Source: DATJGS01 sp035494735 (lineage in GTDB: Bacteria; Eisenbacteria; RBG-16-71-46). From it: DNA of 40,737 bases. The DNA lies in assembly GCA_035494735.1 (NCBI GenBank), contig DATJGS010000021.1, positions 1 to 40,737 on the forward strand. The letters run 5' to 3'. Under the pieces are notes generated by a model, which did not search any database, had not been told where the DNA came from, and worked only from the letters and a program-made list of their open reading frames with translations. Position 1 is the stretch's first letter; the number at the start of each line of letters is the position of its first letter. The translations under genes and the position numbers were made by a program. Of this stretch, positions 33,060-40,737 are shown piece by piece.

Positions 33060-34085
33060 ATGAGCTCGCTCCCGCGCATCGGGATTGACGCGATGGGGGG
33101 CGATTTCGGCCCCTCGGTCGTCGCGGAAGGCGCCGCGCTGGCGTTCCGCGAGATGCCCGGCCAGTTCAAGGTCACTCTGGTCGGGGACGAGGCCGAGATC
33201 CGCTCCAGCCTCAAGCACGCCCATGCCCACAACCTGGGCATCGAGGTCGTGCACGCCCCCGAGAAGATCGAGATGGCCGAGAAGGCGGCGGCCGCCGTGC
33301 GTCGCAAGAGTCAGTCCTCGCTCGGCGTGCTCACGCATCTGCACAAGGAAGGGCACGTCGACGCCATCTTCAGCGCCGGCAACACCGGCGCGGTCGTCGC
33401 CGCCGCGACCATCGGGCTCGGACGCCTGGACGGCGTGTCGCGGCCCGCGCTCGCCGCGTTCTTTCCGAACGCGAAGCAGGGCGCGGTCGTGCTCGACGTC
33501 GGCGCGAATGCCGTGTGCAAGGCCAGCTACCTCGTCCAGTTCGCGCACATGGGCTCGGTCTACGCGCGCTATCTGCTCGGCCGCGAGAACCCGAGCGTCG
33601 GCCTGCTGTCGATCGGCGAAGAGGACACCAAGGGCAACGATCTCGTGCTGGAGACGCTGCCCCTGCTGCGCCGGGCCCAGCATCTGAACTTCATCGGCAA
33701 CGTCGAGGGGCGCGACGTGTTCAAGGGCACGTGCGACGTCGTCGTGACGGACGGTTTCACCGGCAACGTCGTCCTCAAGACCGCGGAGAGCGTGGCCACG
33801 CTGCTCGGGCACAAGATCCGAGAGGAGATCGCGCGCGACCTGATGGCGCGCTTCGGCGTCGTGTTCATGGCGCCGGCGCTGCGCCGGCTGCGCGCGTCGC
33901 TGGACTGGGAGGAGCACGGCGCCGCGCCGCTGCTCGGCGTGAACGGCGTGTGCTTCGTGGGGCACGGCTCGAGCCGGGCGAAGGCGTTCAAGAGCGCGAT
34001 CCGCACGCTCACCCGGTTCGTGCGCGAGCGCGTGAACGAGCACATCCGCGAGGAGATCCAGTCGGACCATGTCACCGCGGCCTGA
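33060..34085 (+). CDS. plsX: Phosphate acyltransferase PlsX
   Basis: 341 residues. Converts acyl-ACP to acyl-phosphate for phosphatidic acid synthesis. IGIDAMGGDFGPSVV at the N terminus, DAIFSAGNTGAVVAAATIGL, and NVEGRDVFKGTCDVVVTDGFTG are diagnostic. It starts 22 bases after rpmF and its end overlaps fabH by 17 bases. Confidence 0.97.
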   Translation: MSSLPRIGIDAMGGDFGPSVVAEGAALAFREMPGQFKVTLVGDEAEIRSSLKHAHAHNLGIEVVHAPEKIEMAEKAAAAVRRKSQSSLGVLTHLHKEGHVDAIFSAGNTGAVVAAATIGLGRLDGVSRPALAAFFPNAKQGAVVLDVGANAVCKASYLVQFAHMGSVYARYLLGRENPSVGLLSIGEEDTKGNDLVLETLPLLRRAQHLNFIGNVEGRDVFKGTCDVVVTDGFTGNVVLKTAESVATLLGHKIREEIARDLMARFGVVFMAPALRRLRASLDWEEHGAAPLLGVNGVCFVGHGSSRAKAFKSAIRTLTRFVRERVNEHIREEIQSDHVTAA

Positions 34086-35136
34086 GGCACTTCGCGGCGC
34101 GACCATCACCGGCACGGGCATGTACGTGCCCGAGCGGGTGCTGAGCAATCGCGATCTCGAGAGCATGGTCGACACGTCGGACCAGTGGATCGTCGAGCGC
34201 ACCGGCATTCGCGAACGGCGGATCGCCGCGCCCGACCAGGCGTCCTCCGATCTGGCCACGGCGGCCGCGGAACGCGCGCTGGCCATGGCCCGTCTCCGAG
34301 CCGAGGACGTCGACCACATCGTGCTCGCCACGACGACGCCGGACCGCATCCTGCCGTCGTGCGCGTGCACCGTGCAGCACAAGCTCGGCGCGAGCCGGGC
34401 GGCGGCCTATGACGTGTTCGCGGCGTGCTCCGGGTTCGTGTTCGGGCTCGGCATCGCGCGCGGCCTGATCGCCAGCGGCACCGCCGACACGGTGCTCGTC
34501 ATCGGCGTCGAGGTGCTGTCGCGCATCGTCGACTACACGGATCGCAACACGTGCGTGCTGTTCGGCGACGGCGCCGGCGCCGCGGTGCTGCGCCCGTGCG
34601 CGCCGGGCGACGGACTGCTGGCCGTCGAGATGCACAGCGACGGCGGTCTCGGCGAAGTGCTCGAGGTTCCGGCCGGCATCTCGCTGAATCCGGCCAGCGA
34701 GCGCACCGTGCAGGCGCGCGAGCACTTCATCCGGATGCAGGGCAAGAAGCTGTTCCCGTTCGCGGTGCGCTCGATGGAGGACAGCCTGCGCGCCTCGCTG
34801 GATCGCGCCGGGCTCGGGGTCACGGACCTCGACCTGTTCATTCCGCACCAGGCGAACCAGCGCATCCTCGACGCGGTGCGCGAGCGCCTCGGCATCTCAC
34901 CCGAGAAGATCGTGGCGAACATCGAACGCTACGGCAACACGTCGTCGGCCTCGATCCCGATCACGCTCGACGAGGCGGTGCGCGGCGGGCGGCTCGCGCC
35001 CGGTGACGTGGTCGGTTTCGCCGCGTTCGGGGGCGGCGCGACGTGGGGCGCGAGCGTGATGCGCTGGACGATGCCGTCCCCGGTCGACGTCCGGCGCGAC
35101 GGGGTGGCGCTGGCCGCGCGCGGAGGCGTCGCGTGA
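34069..35136 (+). CDS. fabH: Beta-ketoacyl-ACP synthase III
   Basis: 355 residues. Starts fatty-acid synthesis by condensing acetyl-CoA with malonyl-ACP. Catalytic triad: Cys120 (AACSG), His260 (PHQANQRI) and Asn290 (YGNTSS). The N-terminal ITGTGMYVPERVLSN is typical, and the C-terminal GGGATWGASVMRW is followed by about 20 extra residues. It overlaps plsX by 17 bases and fabD by 4 (GTGA). Confidence 0.97.
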   Translation: MSPRPEALRGATITGTGMYVPERVLSNRDLESMVDTSDQWIVERTGIRERRIAAPDQASSDLATAAAERALAMARLRAEDVDHIVLATTTPDRILPSCACTVQHKLGASRAAAYDVFAACSGFVFGLGIARGLIASGTADTVLVIGVEVLSRIVDYTDRNTCVLFGDGAGAAVLRPCAPGDGLLAVEMHSDGGLGEVLEVPAGISLNPASERTVQAREHFIRMQGKKLFPFAVRSMEDSLRASLDRAGLGVTDLDLFIPHQANQRILDAVRERLGISPEKIVANIERYGNTSSASIPITLDEAVRGGRLAPGDVVGFAAFGGGATWGASVMRWTMPSPVDVRRDGVALAARGGVA

Positions 35137-36092
35137 AGCTCGCGTTCCTGTTCCCGGGCCAGGGCGCGCAGGCGGTCGGCATGGGCCGCGCGCTCGCGGA
35201 GGCGCACCCGCTCGCGCGCGAGACGTTCGCGAGCGCGGACCGCGTGCTCGGCTTTCCGCTGTCGGCGCTGTGCTGGGAGGGGCCCGAGGACGAGTTGCGT
35301 AAGACCGTGCACACCCAGCCCGCGCTGCTGACGCACAGCGTGGCGGCGTGGCGTCTCGTCGACGCGGCCGGGCTGCGCCCCAGCTGGGTGGCCGGGCACA
35401 GTCTCGGCGAGTACTCCGCGTGCGTCGCCGCCGGGGCGCTCGAGTTCGAAGACGCGCTCGGCATCGCGGCGCGGCGTGGCGCGCTCATGTACGAGGCCGG
35501 CCTGGCCCAGCCCGGCGCCATGGCGGCCGTCCTCGGGCTGGCCCGCGAGCAGGTCGAGGCGTTGTGCGCGGAAGCATCGGCGGCCGGTGTCGTGCGCGCG
35601 GCGAATCTCAACGCGCCCGGGCAGGTCGTGATCTCCGGGACGGTGGCCGGCGTCGAGAAGGCGTGCGAGCTGGCGAAGGCGCACGGCGCGAAGCGCGCGA
35701 TCCGGCTCGAGGTGAGCGGGGCGTTCCACTCGCCGCTCATGGCCTCGGCCGCCGAGGGGCTGAACGAAGCGCTGGACGCGGCGCGCATCCGCGACGCGCG
35801 CTGTCCGATCGTGGCGAACGTGTCGGCCGCGCCCGTGCAACGTGCCGACGACATCCGCGCGGCGCTCAAGGCCCAGCTGCTCGGCGCCGTGCGCTGGGAG
35901 GACTCGATGCGCGCGGTGGTCGCGGCCGGCGCCGAGGGCGCGATCGAGCTCGGGGCCGGGCGCGTGCTACGCGGCTTGTTGCGCACGATCGCGCCCGAGA
36001 CGCCGAGCTGGAACGTCGAAGATCCGACGTCGCTGGCGGCGACGCTGACGGCGATCGGGGCGGCGACGCAGCCCGCGGGAGGCGCGTCGTGA
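35133..36092 (+). CDS. fabD: Malonyl-CoA:ACP transacylase
   Basis: 319 residues. Loads malonate from CoA to ACP. MKLAFLFPGQGAQ-type start (GTG read as Met), nucleophile Ser90 in GHSLGEYSA, catalytic His199 in GAFHSPLM. Both ends overlap neighbouring fab genes at GTGA junctions, indicating tight translational coupling. Confidence 0.96.
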   Translation: MKLAFLFPGQGAQAVGMGRALAEAHPLARETFASADRVLGFPLSALCWEGPEDELRKTVHTQPALLTHSVAAWRLVDAAGLRPSWVAGHSLGEYSACVAAGALEFEDALGIAARRGALMYEAGLAQPGAMAAVLGLAREQVEALCAEASAAGVVRAANLNAPGQVVISGTVAGVEKACELAKAHGAKRAIRLEVSGAFHSPLMASAAEGLNEALDAARIRDARCPIVANVSAAPVQRADDIRAALKAQLLGAVRWEDSMRAVVAAGAEGAIELGAGRVLRGLLRTIAPETPSWNVEDPTSLAATLTAIGAATQPAGGAS

Positions 36093-36868
36093 CGGACGCG
36101 CGCGGCATGACGGTGGCGGCGCCGCAGCGCGAGCTCGACGGCCAGGTCGCGTTCGTGACCGGCGGCGCGAGCGGCATCGGACTCGCGGTCGCGAGCGCGC
36201 TCGGCCGGCGCGGCGCGCAGGTCGCGATCTTCAATCGGAACGCCGAGCGCGCGGAGGCCGCGCTGGCCGAGTTGCGCGCGTCCGGGCTCGAGGGGCGCGC
36301 GTTCCCCGCCGACATCGCGAAGACCGAGTCCGTCGAGGCGGCGTTCGCCGCCGCGCTCGCGGCGTTCGGCCGGGTAGACGTGCTCGTCAACAACGCCGGA
36401 CTCACGCGCGACGGATTGTTCCTGCGCATGACGGACGCGCAGTGGGACGAAGTGCTCGACACGAATCTCAAGGGCGCGTTCCGCTGCTGCCGCGCGGTCG
36501 CGAAATCGATGCTGAAGGCGCGCTACGGGCGCATCGTCAACATTTCGTCGGTGGTCGGGCTCATGGGGAACGCCGGGCAGGCCAACTACGCGGCCTCGAA
36601 GGCCGGGCTGCTCGGACTCACGAAGTCCCTGGCGCGCGAGTTCAGCGCGCGCTCGGTCACGGTCAACGCCGTCTGCCCGGGCTTCATCGAGACCGACATG
36701 ACGGCTGCGCTGCCCGAGGCGGCGCGCCAGGAGCTGATGGCCAGGATCCCGCTCGGCCGCCTGGGCCGGCCCGAAGAGGTCGCCGAAGTCGTCGCGTTCC
36801 TGTGCACGCCGCGCGCCGGTTACGTCACGGGGCAGGTGTGGACGGTGGACGGCGGTATGGTGATGTAG
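36089..36868 (+). CDS. fabG: 3-oxoacyl-ACP reductase
   Basis: 259-residue short-chain dehydrogenase with NADPH site TGGASGIG, NNAG, and the catalytic Ser154/Tyr167/Lys171 set (ISSVVG, YAASKAG). The end GQVWTVDGGMVM is typical of FabG. GTG 36089 overlaps the fabD stop; an ATG at 36107 is a possible shorter start. It reduces the keto group in the elongation cycle. Confidence 0.96.
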   Translation: MTDARGMTVAAPQRELDGQVAFVTGGASGIGLAVASALGRRGAQVAIFNRNAERAEAALAELRASGLEGRAFPADIAKTESVEAAFAAALAAFGRVDVLVNNAGLTRDGLFLRMTDAQWDEVLDTNLKGAFRCCRAVAKSMLKARYGRIVNISSVVGLMGNAGQANYAASKAGLLGLTKSLAREFSARSVTVNAVCPGFIETDMTAALPEAARQELMARIPLGRLGRPEEVAEVVAFLCTPRAGYVTGQVWTVDGGMVM

Positions 36869-36939
36869 CGAGACGCTGCGTTTCAGACCAGGAAACTCAT
36901 ACGGAGGTTCGCTTCAACCCCCCACAGGAGGTGAAATCA

Positions 36940-37182
36940 GTGGCCACGTTCAGTGAAGATCGTGTGAAGGAGATCATCGCGAAGGAACTGGAAGTCGACG
37001 CCAAGCAGCTCAACCCCGATGCGAAGTTCATCGAGGACCTGGGCGCGGATTCACTCGACATCGTCGAGCTCGTCATGGCGCTCGAGGAGGAATTCGGCCT
37101 CGACATCCCGGATGAGGACGCCGACAAGCTGAAGACGGTCGGCGACGCCATGAACTATCTCAAGTCCCACGCCAACGCCTGA
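36940..37182 (+). CDS. acpP: Acyl carrier protein
   Basis: 80 residues. Carries growing acyl chains on the 4'-phosphopantetheine attached to Ser38 in LGADSLDIVEL. EDRVKEIIAKELEVD and the acidic helix II (MALEEEFGLDIPDEDA) are standard. The GTG start has a very strong AGGAGGTGA site 8 bases upstream, fitting a highly expressed protein. It is between fabG and fabF. Confidence 0.98.
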   Translation: MATFSEDRVKEIIAKELEVDAKQLNPDAKFIEDLGADSLDIVELVMALEEEFGLDIPDEDADKLKTVGDAMNYLKSHANA

Positions 37183-37296
37183 GCCTTCCCGGTCACGGCG
37201 CGGCGATGGGTCCCAAGCTGCGCGCGCGCATCGTCCCCGTCGGACGATGTTCGCGCCGCGACGGAATCGGATCGCCGAACCAGGAGCTCCGCCTGC

Positions 37297-38541
37297 ATGT
37301 CCAATAATCCCCGAGTGTTCGTGACCGGTTGCGGCGTCGTTTCGCCGCTCGGCAACCACACCGAGGAGTTCTGGAAGAATCTCGTGGCCGGCAAGTCCGG
37401 CGCCGGACCGATCACCCGGTTCGACGCTTCGACGTACGAGACGCGCTTCGCGTGCGAAGTCAAAGACTTCAGCTACGAAGGCGTTCTCGACCGCAAGGAG
37501 GCCAAGCGTATGGACCGATTCGTCCAGTACGCGGTGGTCGCCACCCACGAGGCGCTCCGCTCTTCCGCGCTCGACCTCGAACACGACGATCGTGACCGGA
37601 TCGGCGTGATCATCGGATCGGGCATCGGCGGCATGGAGACGTTCGAGACGCAGCACCGGCAACTCCTCGAGAAGGGGCACGGGCGCGTCAGCCCGTTCTT
37701 CATCCCGATGATGATCTCGGACATGGCGGCGGGTCTCACTTCGATTCAGTTCGGGCTGCGCGGCCCGAACTTCTGCACCGTGTCGGCTTGTTCTTCCGGC
37801 GCTCATGCCATCGGGGAGTCGCTGCGCCTGCTGCGCGCCGGCGACGCCGACGTCATGGTCGCGGGCGGCGCGGAGGCCACGATCACCCCGATGTGCGTGG
37901 CCGGATTCGGTAACATGCGCGCACTCTCCACCCGAAACGATGACCCTCAGCGGGCCAGCCGTCCGTTCGACCAGGACCGGGACGGCTTCGTGCTCGCCGA
38001 AGGGGCGGGCATCGTGATCCTCGAGACCGAGGAGCATGCCCGCCGACGCGGCGCACCGCTCGTGTGCGAACTCAAAGGCTACGGTGCCAGCGGAGACGCC
38101 TACCATATGACCGCCCCCTGTGTGGACGGCGATGGCGCGGCGCGCGCGATGCGACGCGCGCTGCAGGACTCCGGACTGGCGCCCGAGGACGTGGGCTACA
38201 TCAACTCACACGGCACCTCGACTCCCACCGGTGACCCGATCGAGGTCACGGCGGTGAAGTCGGTCTTCCGTGAGCACGCCCACCGCCTGATGATGGGTTC
38301 GACGAAGTCCATGACCGGCCACCTGCTGGGTGCGGCCGGCGGACTCGAAGCGGTCGTCACCGCGCTCGCGCTCAACCGCGGGGTCATTCCACCGACCATC
38401 AACCTGGAACATGCGGATCCCCAATGCGACCTCGATTTCGTACCCCATCAGGCCCGAACGCAGCACGTGCGGGCCGCCCTCTCGAACTCGTTCGGGTTCG
38501 GGGGTCACAACGTAACGCTGGCAATGGCGGCCGTGGCGTAG
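37297..38541 (+). CDS. fabF: Beta-ketoacyl-ACP synthase II
   Basis: 414 residues. Condensing enzyme of the elongation cycle. Catalytic Cys165 (VSACSSGAH), His305 (NSHGTST) and His342 (MTGHLLGAAGG). The N-terminal VFVTGCGVVSPLG and C-terminal NSFGFGGHNVTL are typical. The 3' end may overlap an upstream extension of the rnc reading frame. Confidence 0.97.
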   Translation: MSNNPRVFVTGCGVVSPLGNHTEEFWKNLVAGKSGAGPITRFDASTYETRFACEVKDFSYEGVLDRKEAKRMDRFVQYAVVATHEALRSSALDLEHDDRDRIGVIIGSGIGGMETFETQHRQLLEKGHGRVSPFFIPMMISDMAAGLTSIQFGLRGPNFCTVSACSSGAHAIGESLRLLRAGDADVMVAGGAEATITPMCVAGFGNMRALSTRNDDPQRASRPFDQDRDGFVLAEGAGIVILETEEHARRRGAPLVCELKGYGASGDAYHMTAPCVDGDGAARAMRRALQDSGLAPEDVGYINSHGTSTPTGDPIEVTAVKSVFREHAHRLMMGSTKSMTGHLLGAAGGLEAVVTALALNRGVIPPTINLEHADPQCDLDFVPHQARTQHVRAALSNSFGFGGHNVTLAMAAVA

Positions 38542-38639
38542 GCCGCTCGCGCCGGCGTGGAGGACGCGGACGCAGTCGCGGCCCGCGCCCGCCGCAGCCG
38601 CCGCGCAAACCGTTCTCGCTGTGGGCGTGGCTGAAGAGC

Positions 38640-40238
38640 TTGTTGGGCTCGGCGGTCGCCCCGCGGCCGCGCTCGCTCAGCGAACAGGAAGCCCGGGCCA
38701 TCGCCGAATTCGGCCGGCACTATCAGATCGAGTTCAAGGACCCGGGGCTGCTCAAGCTCGCGCTCACCCACCGCTCGTACCTGAGCGTGACGGGGCAGGG
38801 GCCGCGCGAGTCGAACGAGCGCCTGGAGTTCCTGGGCGACTCGGTCCTCGGTCTCGTCACGAGCGAGTACCTGTACCTGCAGAATCCCACCGAACACGAA
38901 GGGCAGCTGACGAAGACCAAGTCCCTGCTCGTGTCGAAGGCGATCCTGTCGCGCCGGGCCCTGGCCATGGGCCTGGGCCGTTTCGTCCTCATGAGCCACT
39001 CCGAGGTCGAGTCCGGCGGTCGCCAGCGTCTCTCGATCCTGGCCGACGCGTTCGAATCCGTGGTCGGCGCCATCTACCTGGATCAGGGCTTCGAGGCGGC
39101 GCGCGCCTACATCCATCGCTGGCTGCTCAAGGACTCGCGCGAGATCGCGGCCGACAAGCGCCATACGAACTACAAGAGCCATCTCCAGGAATACGTCCAG
39201 AGCACGTACCACACGCACCCGGTGTATCGCATCCGCAGCGAGATGGGGCCCGACCACTCGAAGCAGTTCGTGGTCGACGTGATGGTCGGCAAGCGCTCGT
39301 TGGGCACCGGCCGCGGGCGCAACAAGAAGGAGGCCGAGCAGTCGGCGGCGCGCGACGCGCTCGAGCAGGTCGGAGCGCGCATCGACGACGAACGCGTGAC
39401 GCCGGAAGTGCCGGAACCGGATGTCTTCGGGCGTGGCGATCACGAGACGGTCGAGCGTGAGCCGAGGGAACGTGAGCCAAGAGAACGCCTCGCGCCGCGC
39501 GAAGAGCGGAGCACCGAGCGCCGGCCGCGCCCGGAGGCCGCGCCGCCGCGGGCGCCCGAACCGCCGGCCGTCGGCGTGGACGACGAAGAGGGAGAGCGCG
39601 GACCTCGCCGGCGCCGTGGCCGGCGCGGAGGCCGCGGCCGCCGTGCCCTGGCTCCGGAGTCGACGGTGGAGCCGCGGCCCGACGCGGAGAGCGCGGCGCT
39701 GGAAGCCGAATGGGAGGCGGAGGCCGGGCCGCGCGAGGCCGAACCGGCTGCGCCGCCCCGGCTGCATGGCGGGGAGCGCGACGTGCCCCGGCGCCTCGAG
39801 TCGCGGGTGCACGTCCCCCGGCGCACCGAGGAACGCGTGGAGTCGACGCCGGGCGATGAGCTGGAGCCCGAGCCGCCGGCGCGTTTCGAGGACGAGTCCG
39901 AGGAGATCGGCCGACCGGAGGGCAGCGTCGAGGATCGTCACCTCGATCCGTTCGCGTGGGACGAGCCCGCGCGCCCGGCCATGCGGCCCGACGCGGGAGA
40001 GGCGGAGGAGCCGTGGCCCGTCGAGAGCGAGGCCGAGCGCCCCGAGGCCGCGCATGAGGACGACGAGGACTTCGAGGACGAAGCGCCCGCGCCCGCGCGC
40101 CTCGAGGAGGATCCCGACGACGCCGACGAGGCGCGGCCGGGCACTCTGTTCTCACACGAGCGCGAAGCGCCCGCGCCGCCTCAGGCCCAGCCGGCGCCGC
40201 CGGTCTTCGGCCGCCGCGGCAAGCGCCGCGGGCGCTGA
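38640..40238 (+). CDS. rnc: Ribonuclease III with long disordered C-terminal extension
   Basis: Double-strand-specific endoribonuclease for rRNA and mRNA processing. The RNase III domain has ERLEFLGDSVLG (Glu63, Asp67) and LADAFESVVGAIYLDQG (Asp136, Glu139). The dsRBD follows (NYKSHLQEYVQSTYH ... GRGRNKKEAEQSAARDALEQ). Ordinary RNase III is about 230 residues; this one has about 280 more, rich in Glu, Arg, Pro and Ala, including the basic patch RRRRGRRGGRGRR and acidic runs such as EDDEDFEDEAPAP. The start is uncertain: TTG 38640 is the first conventional start after fabF, but a coding-like basic frame reaches back to 38542 and joins an ATG at 38424 inside fabF. Confidence 0.93.
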   Translation: MLGSAVAPRPRSLSEQEARAIAEFGRHYQIEFKDPGLLKLALTHRSYLSVTGQGPRESNERLEFLGDSVLGLVTSEYLYLQNPTEHEGQLTKTKSLLVSKAILSRRALAMGLGRFVLMSHSEVESGGRQRLSILADAFESVVGAIYLDQGFEAARAYIHRWLLKDSREIAADKRHTNYKSHLQEYVQSTYHTHPVYRIRSEMGPDHSKQFVVDVMVGKRSLGTGRGRNKKEAEQSAARDALEQVGARIDDERVTPEVPEPDVFGRGDHETVEREPREREPRERLAPREERSTERRPRPEAAPPRAPEPPAVGVDDEEGERGPRRRRGRRGGRGRRALAPESTVEPRPDAESAALEAEWEAEAGPREAEPAAPPRLHGGERDVPRRLESRVHVPRRTEERVESTPGDELEPEPPARFEDESEEIGRPEGSVEDRHLDPFAWDEPARPAMRPDAGEAEEPWPVESEAERPEAAHEDDEDFEDEAPAPARLEEDPDDADEARPGTLFSHEREAPAPPQAQPAPPVFGRRGKRRGR

Positions 40239-40267
40239 ACTCGGGTCCGGCCCGGGACGTTCGGCGC

Positions 40268-40304
40268 AAAAATGCAGAAGCGGGGAGCGTGAGCTCCCCG
40301 CTTC
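40268..40304. terminator. Terminator hairpin after rnc, with minus-strand T-run
   Basis: GAAGCGGGGAGC (40277-40288) pairs perfectly with GCTCCCCGCTTC (40293-40304) around GTGA. On the minus strand TTTTT (40272-40268) follows after 4 bases. It lies between convergent rnc and the right-edge regulator and can serve both. Confidence 0.65.
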
Positions 40305-40644
40305 GAAACTGCCGCCACTCGATCGGGACAGGCCCCTCGGATCTTCCGTGCCCCTCTCGGTGTGTCGACAGAATCCCAGTTCGACTCGATCATCCTGATC
40401 GCCCTGCCTAGCGATCCCTCGCATTGCCTTCGTGGGATTGATAGAGCACGTCGAGTGCCAACGCGTCGTCGCGAGCGAAGATGAAATCGAATGCGTTCTC
40501 GCGTAACGCGTTCCGGCTGCGGATGCCGGGCACCGAGGGGTTGGGTTCGGGTCGGTATTCCGGAGTCGATGGGACGATCTGTCAGCCGACCGTCCGCGAA
40601 AAGGCTCCGAAGCTACTGTGCCTGAGTGTGATCCACGATGTGGG
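40305..40644. other. Gap between rnc terminator and right-edge regulator
   Basis: No confident gene. On the minus strand an open frame of 57 codons (40581-40411) precedes a TAG at 40410-40408; the end reads ALRENAFDFIFARDDALALD, with G/C bias weaker than in neighbours. It follows an in-frame TGA (40584-40582), has no good start or ribosome binding site, and is in the same frame as the regulator. It may be untranslated 3' sequence or a gene remnant. A plus-strand frame from about 40481 is also open to the edge but unconvincing. Confidence 0.4.
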
Positions 40645-40737
40645 TCACTCTGAAGCCTCATGGGACATACTGTCGCTCATTTCGGCCGAAACCCGCTTCC
40701 TCTTCTCCATCCGGTGGAGCGTGCGCCGCGAGATCCC
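40645..40737 (-). CDS. C-terminal end of a Fis-type HTH regulator, cut by window edge
   Basis: Thirty codons from the right edge to a TGA at 40647-40645. The sequence GISRRTLHRMEKRKR is the recognition part of a Fis-like helix-turn-helix as found at the C terminus of NtrC-type (sigma54-dependent) activators or related response regulators. A short polar tail follows. The rest of the gene is outside the window, so the class cannot be fixed. No gene intervenes before the rnc terminator. Confidence 0.6.
   Translation of the reverse strand, partial: GISRRTLHRMEKRKRVSAEMSDSMSHEASE

Noticed and set aside
40582..40647. Selenoprotein with TGA-encoded selenocysteine at the right edge
   Set aside because: The two TGA codons are not in a CxxU or other selenoprotein context and no SECIS stem was evident. 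Kept only as a weak alternative in the findings.

Overview
The window is very GC-rich chromosomal DNA with strong G/C bias at third codon positions, which is why many of its long antisense frames stay open by chance. The organism looks like a diderm bacterium: it has ADP-heptose (LPS core) genes hldA/hldC, a TonB-type C-terminal domain on a lipoprotein, many signal-peptide proteins, and GTG/TTG starts. Nothing fixes the phylum. A high-GC FCB-like or candidate-phylum lineage (Eisenbacteria- or Gemmatimonadota-like), or a deltaproteobacterial-type one, would all fit; this is inference. No phage, IS element, CRISPR array, tRNA or rRNA gene was seen.

Layout. 1-6 kb: the 3' part of selA (selenocysteine synthase), then smc and ftsY, separated by a terminator-like hairpin that ends only 12 bases before the ftsY start. 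6-10.8 kb: a secreted unknown protein (-), radC (+), a cold-shock protein (-), a DHA2-type drug exporter (+) and a small membrane protein (+). 10.8-11.15 kb: a gap with a compact unannotated minus-strand unit: a TTGACA element, a 14-base perfect Shine-Dalgarno sequence, two short overlapping frames and a very strong terminator. 11.2-15.8 kb: a plus-strand row of small accessory genes (RidA, phosphatase-like, GNAT, ICMT-like, DUF2721, SRPBCC-like with a probable ATT start, zinc ribbon, ABM monooxygenase, single-domain response regulator, DUF3224). 15.9-19.9 kb: a YifB/ComM ATPase (-) divergent from a GAF/histidine-kinase/receiver hybrid (+). 20-22.4 kb: two redoxin-fold proteins lacking the peroxidatic cysteine, and a URO-D-family protein (all -). 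22.7-25.7 kb: a TonB-domain lipoprotein (+), an MFS exporter and a double GNAT protein (-). 25.8-27.7 kb: hldA-hldC-DinB-like operon with 4-base overlaps. 27.9-32.2 kb: aldehyde dehydrogenase, sucC, sucD, ndk. 32.3-40.2 kb: the classical DUF177-rpmF-plsX-fabH-fabD-fabG-acpP-fabF-rnc locus. At the right edge the last 30 codons of a Fis-type HTH regulator run off the window on the minus strand.

How the genes fit together. The right third is a core operon linking ribosome (L32) and type II fatty-acid synthesis: PlsX, FabH, FabD, FabG, ACP and FabF carry out initiation, malonyl loading, reduction and elongation. SucCD makes ATP or GTP in the TCA cycle and Ndk equilibrates the nucleotides. Smc and FtsY serve chromosome organisation and membrane targeting. 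The most unusual items are the hidden minus-strand unit near 10.9 kb, a SucD with a 66-residue histone-H1-like tail, an RNase III with a roughly 280-residue disordered, arginine/acid-rich C-terminal extension, an apparent ATT start codon, and paired cysteine-less redoxins next to a URO-D protein.
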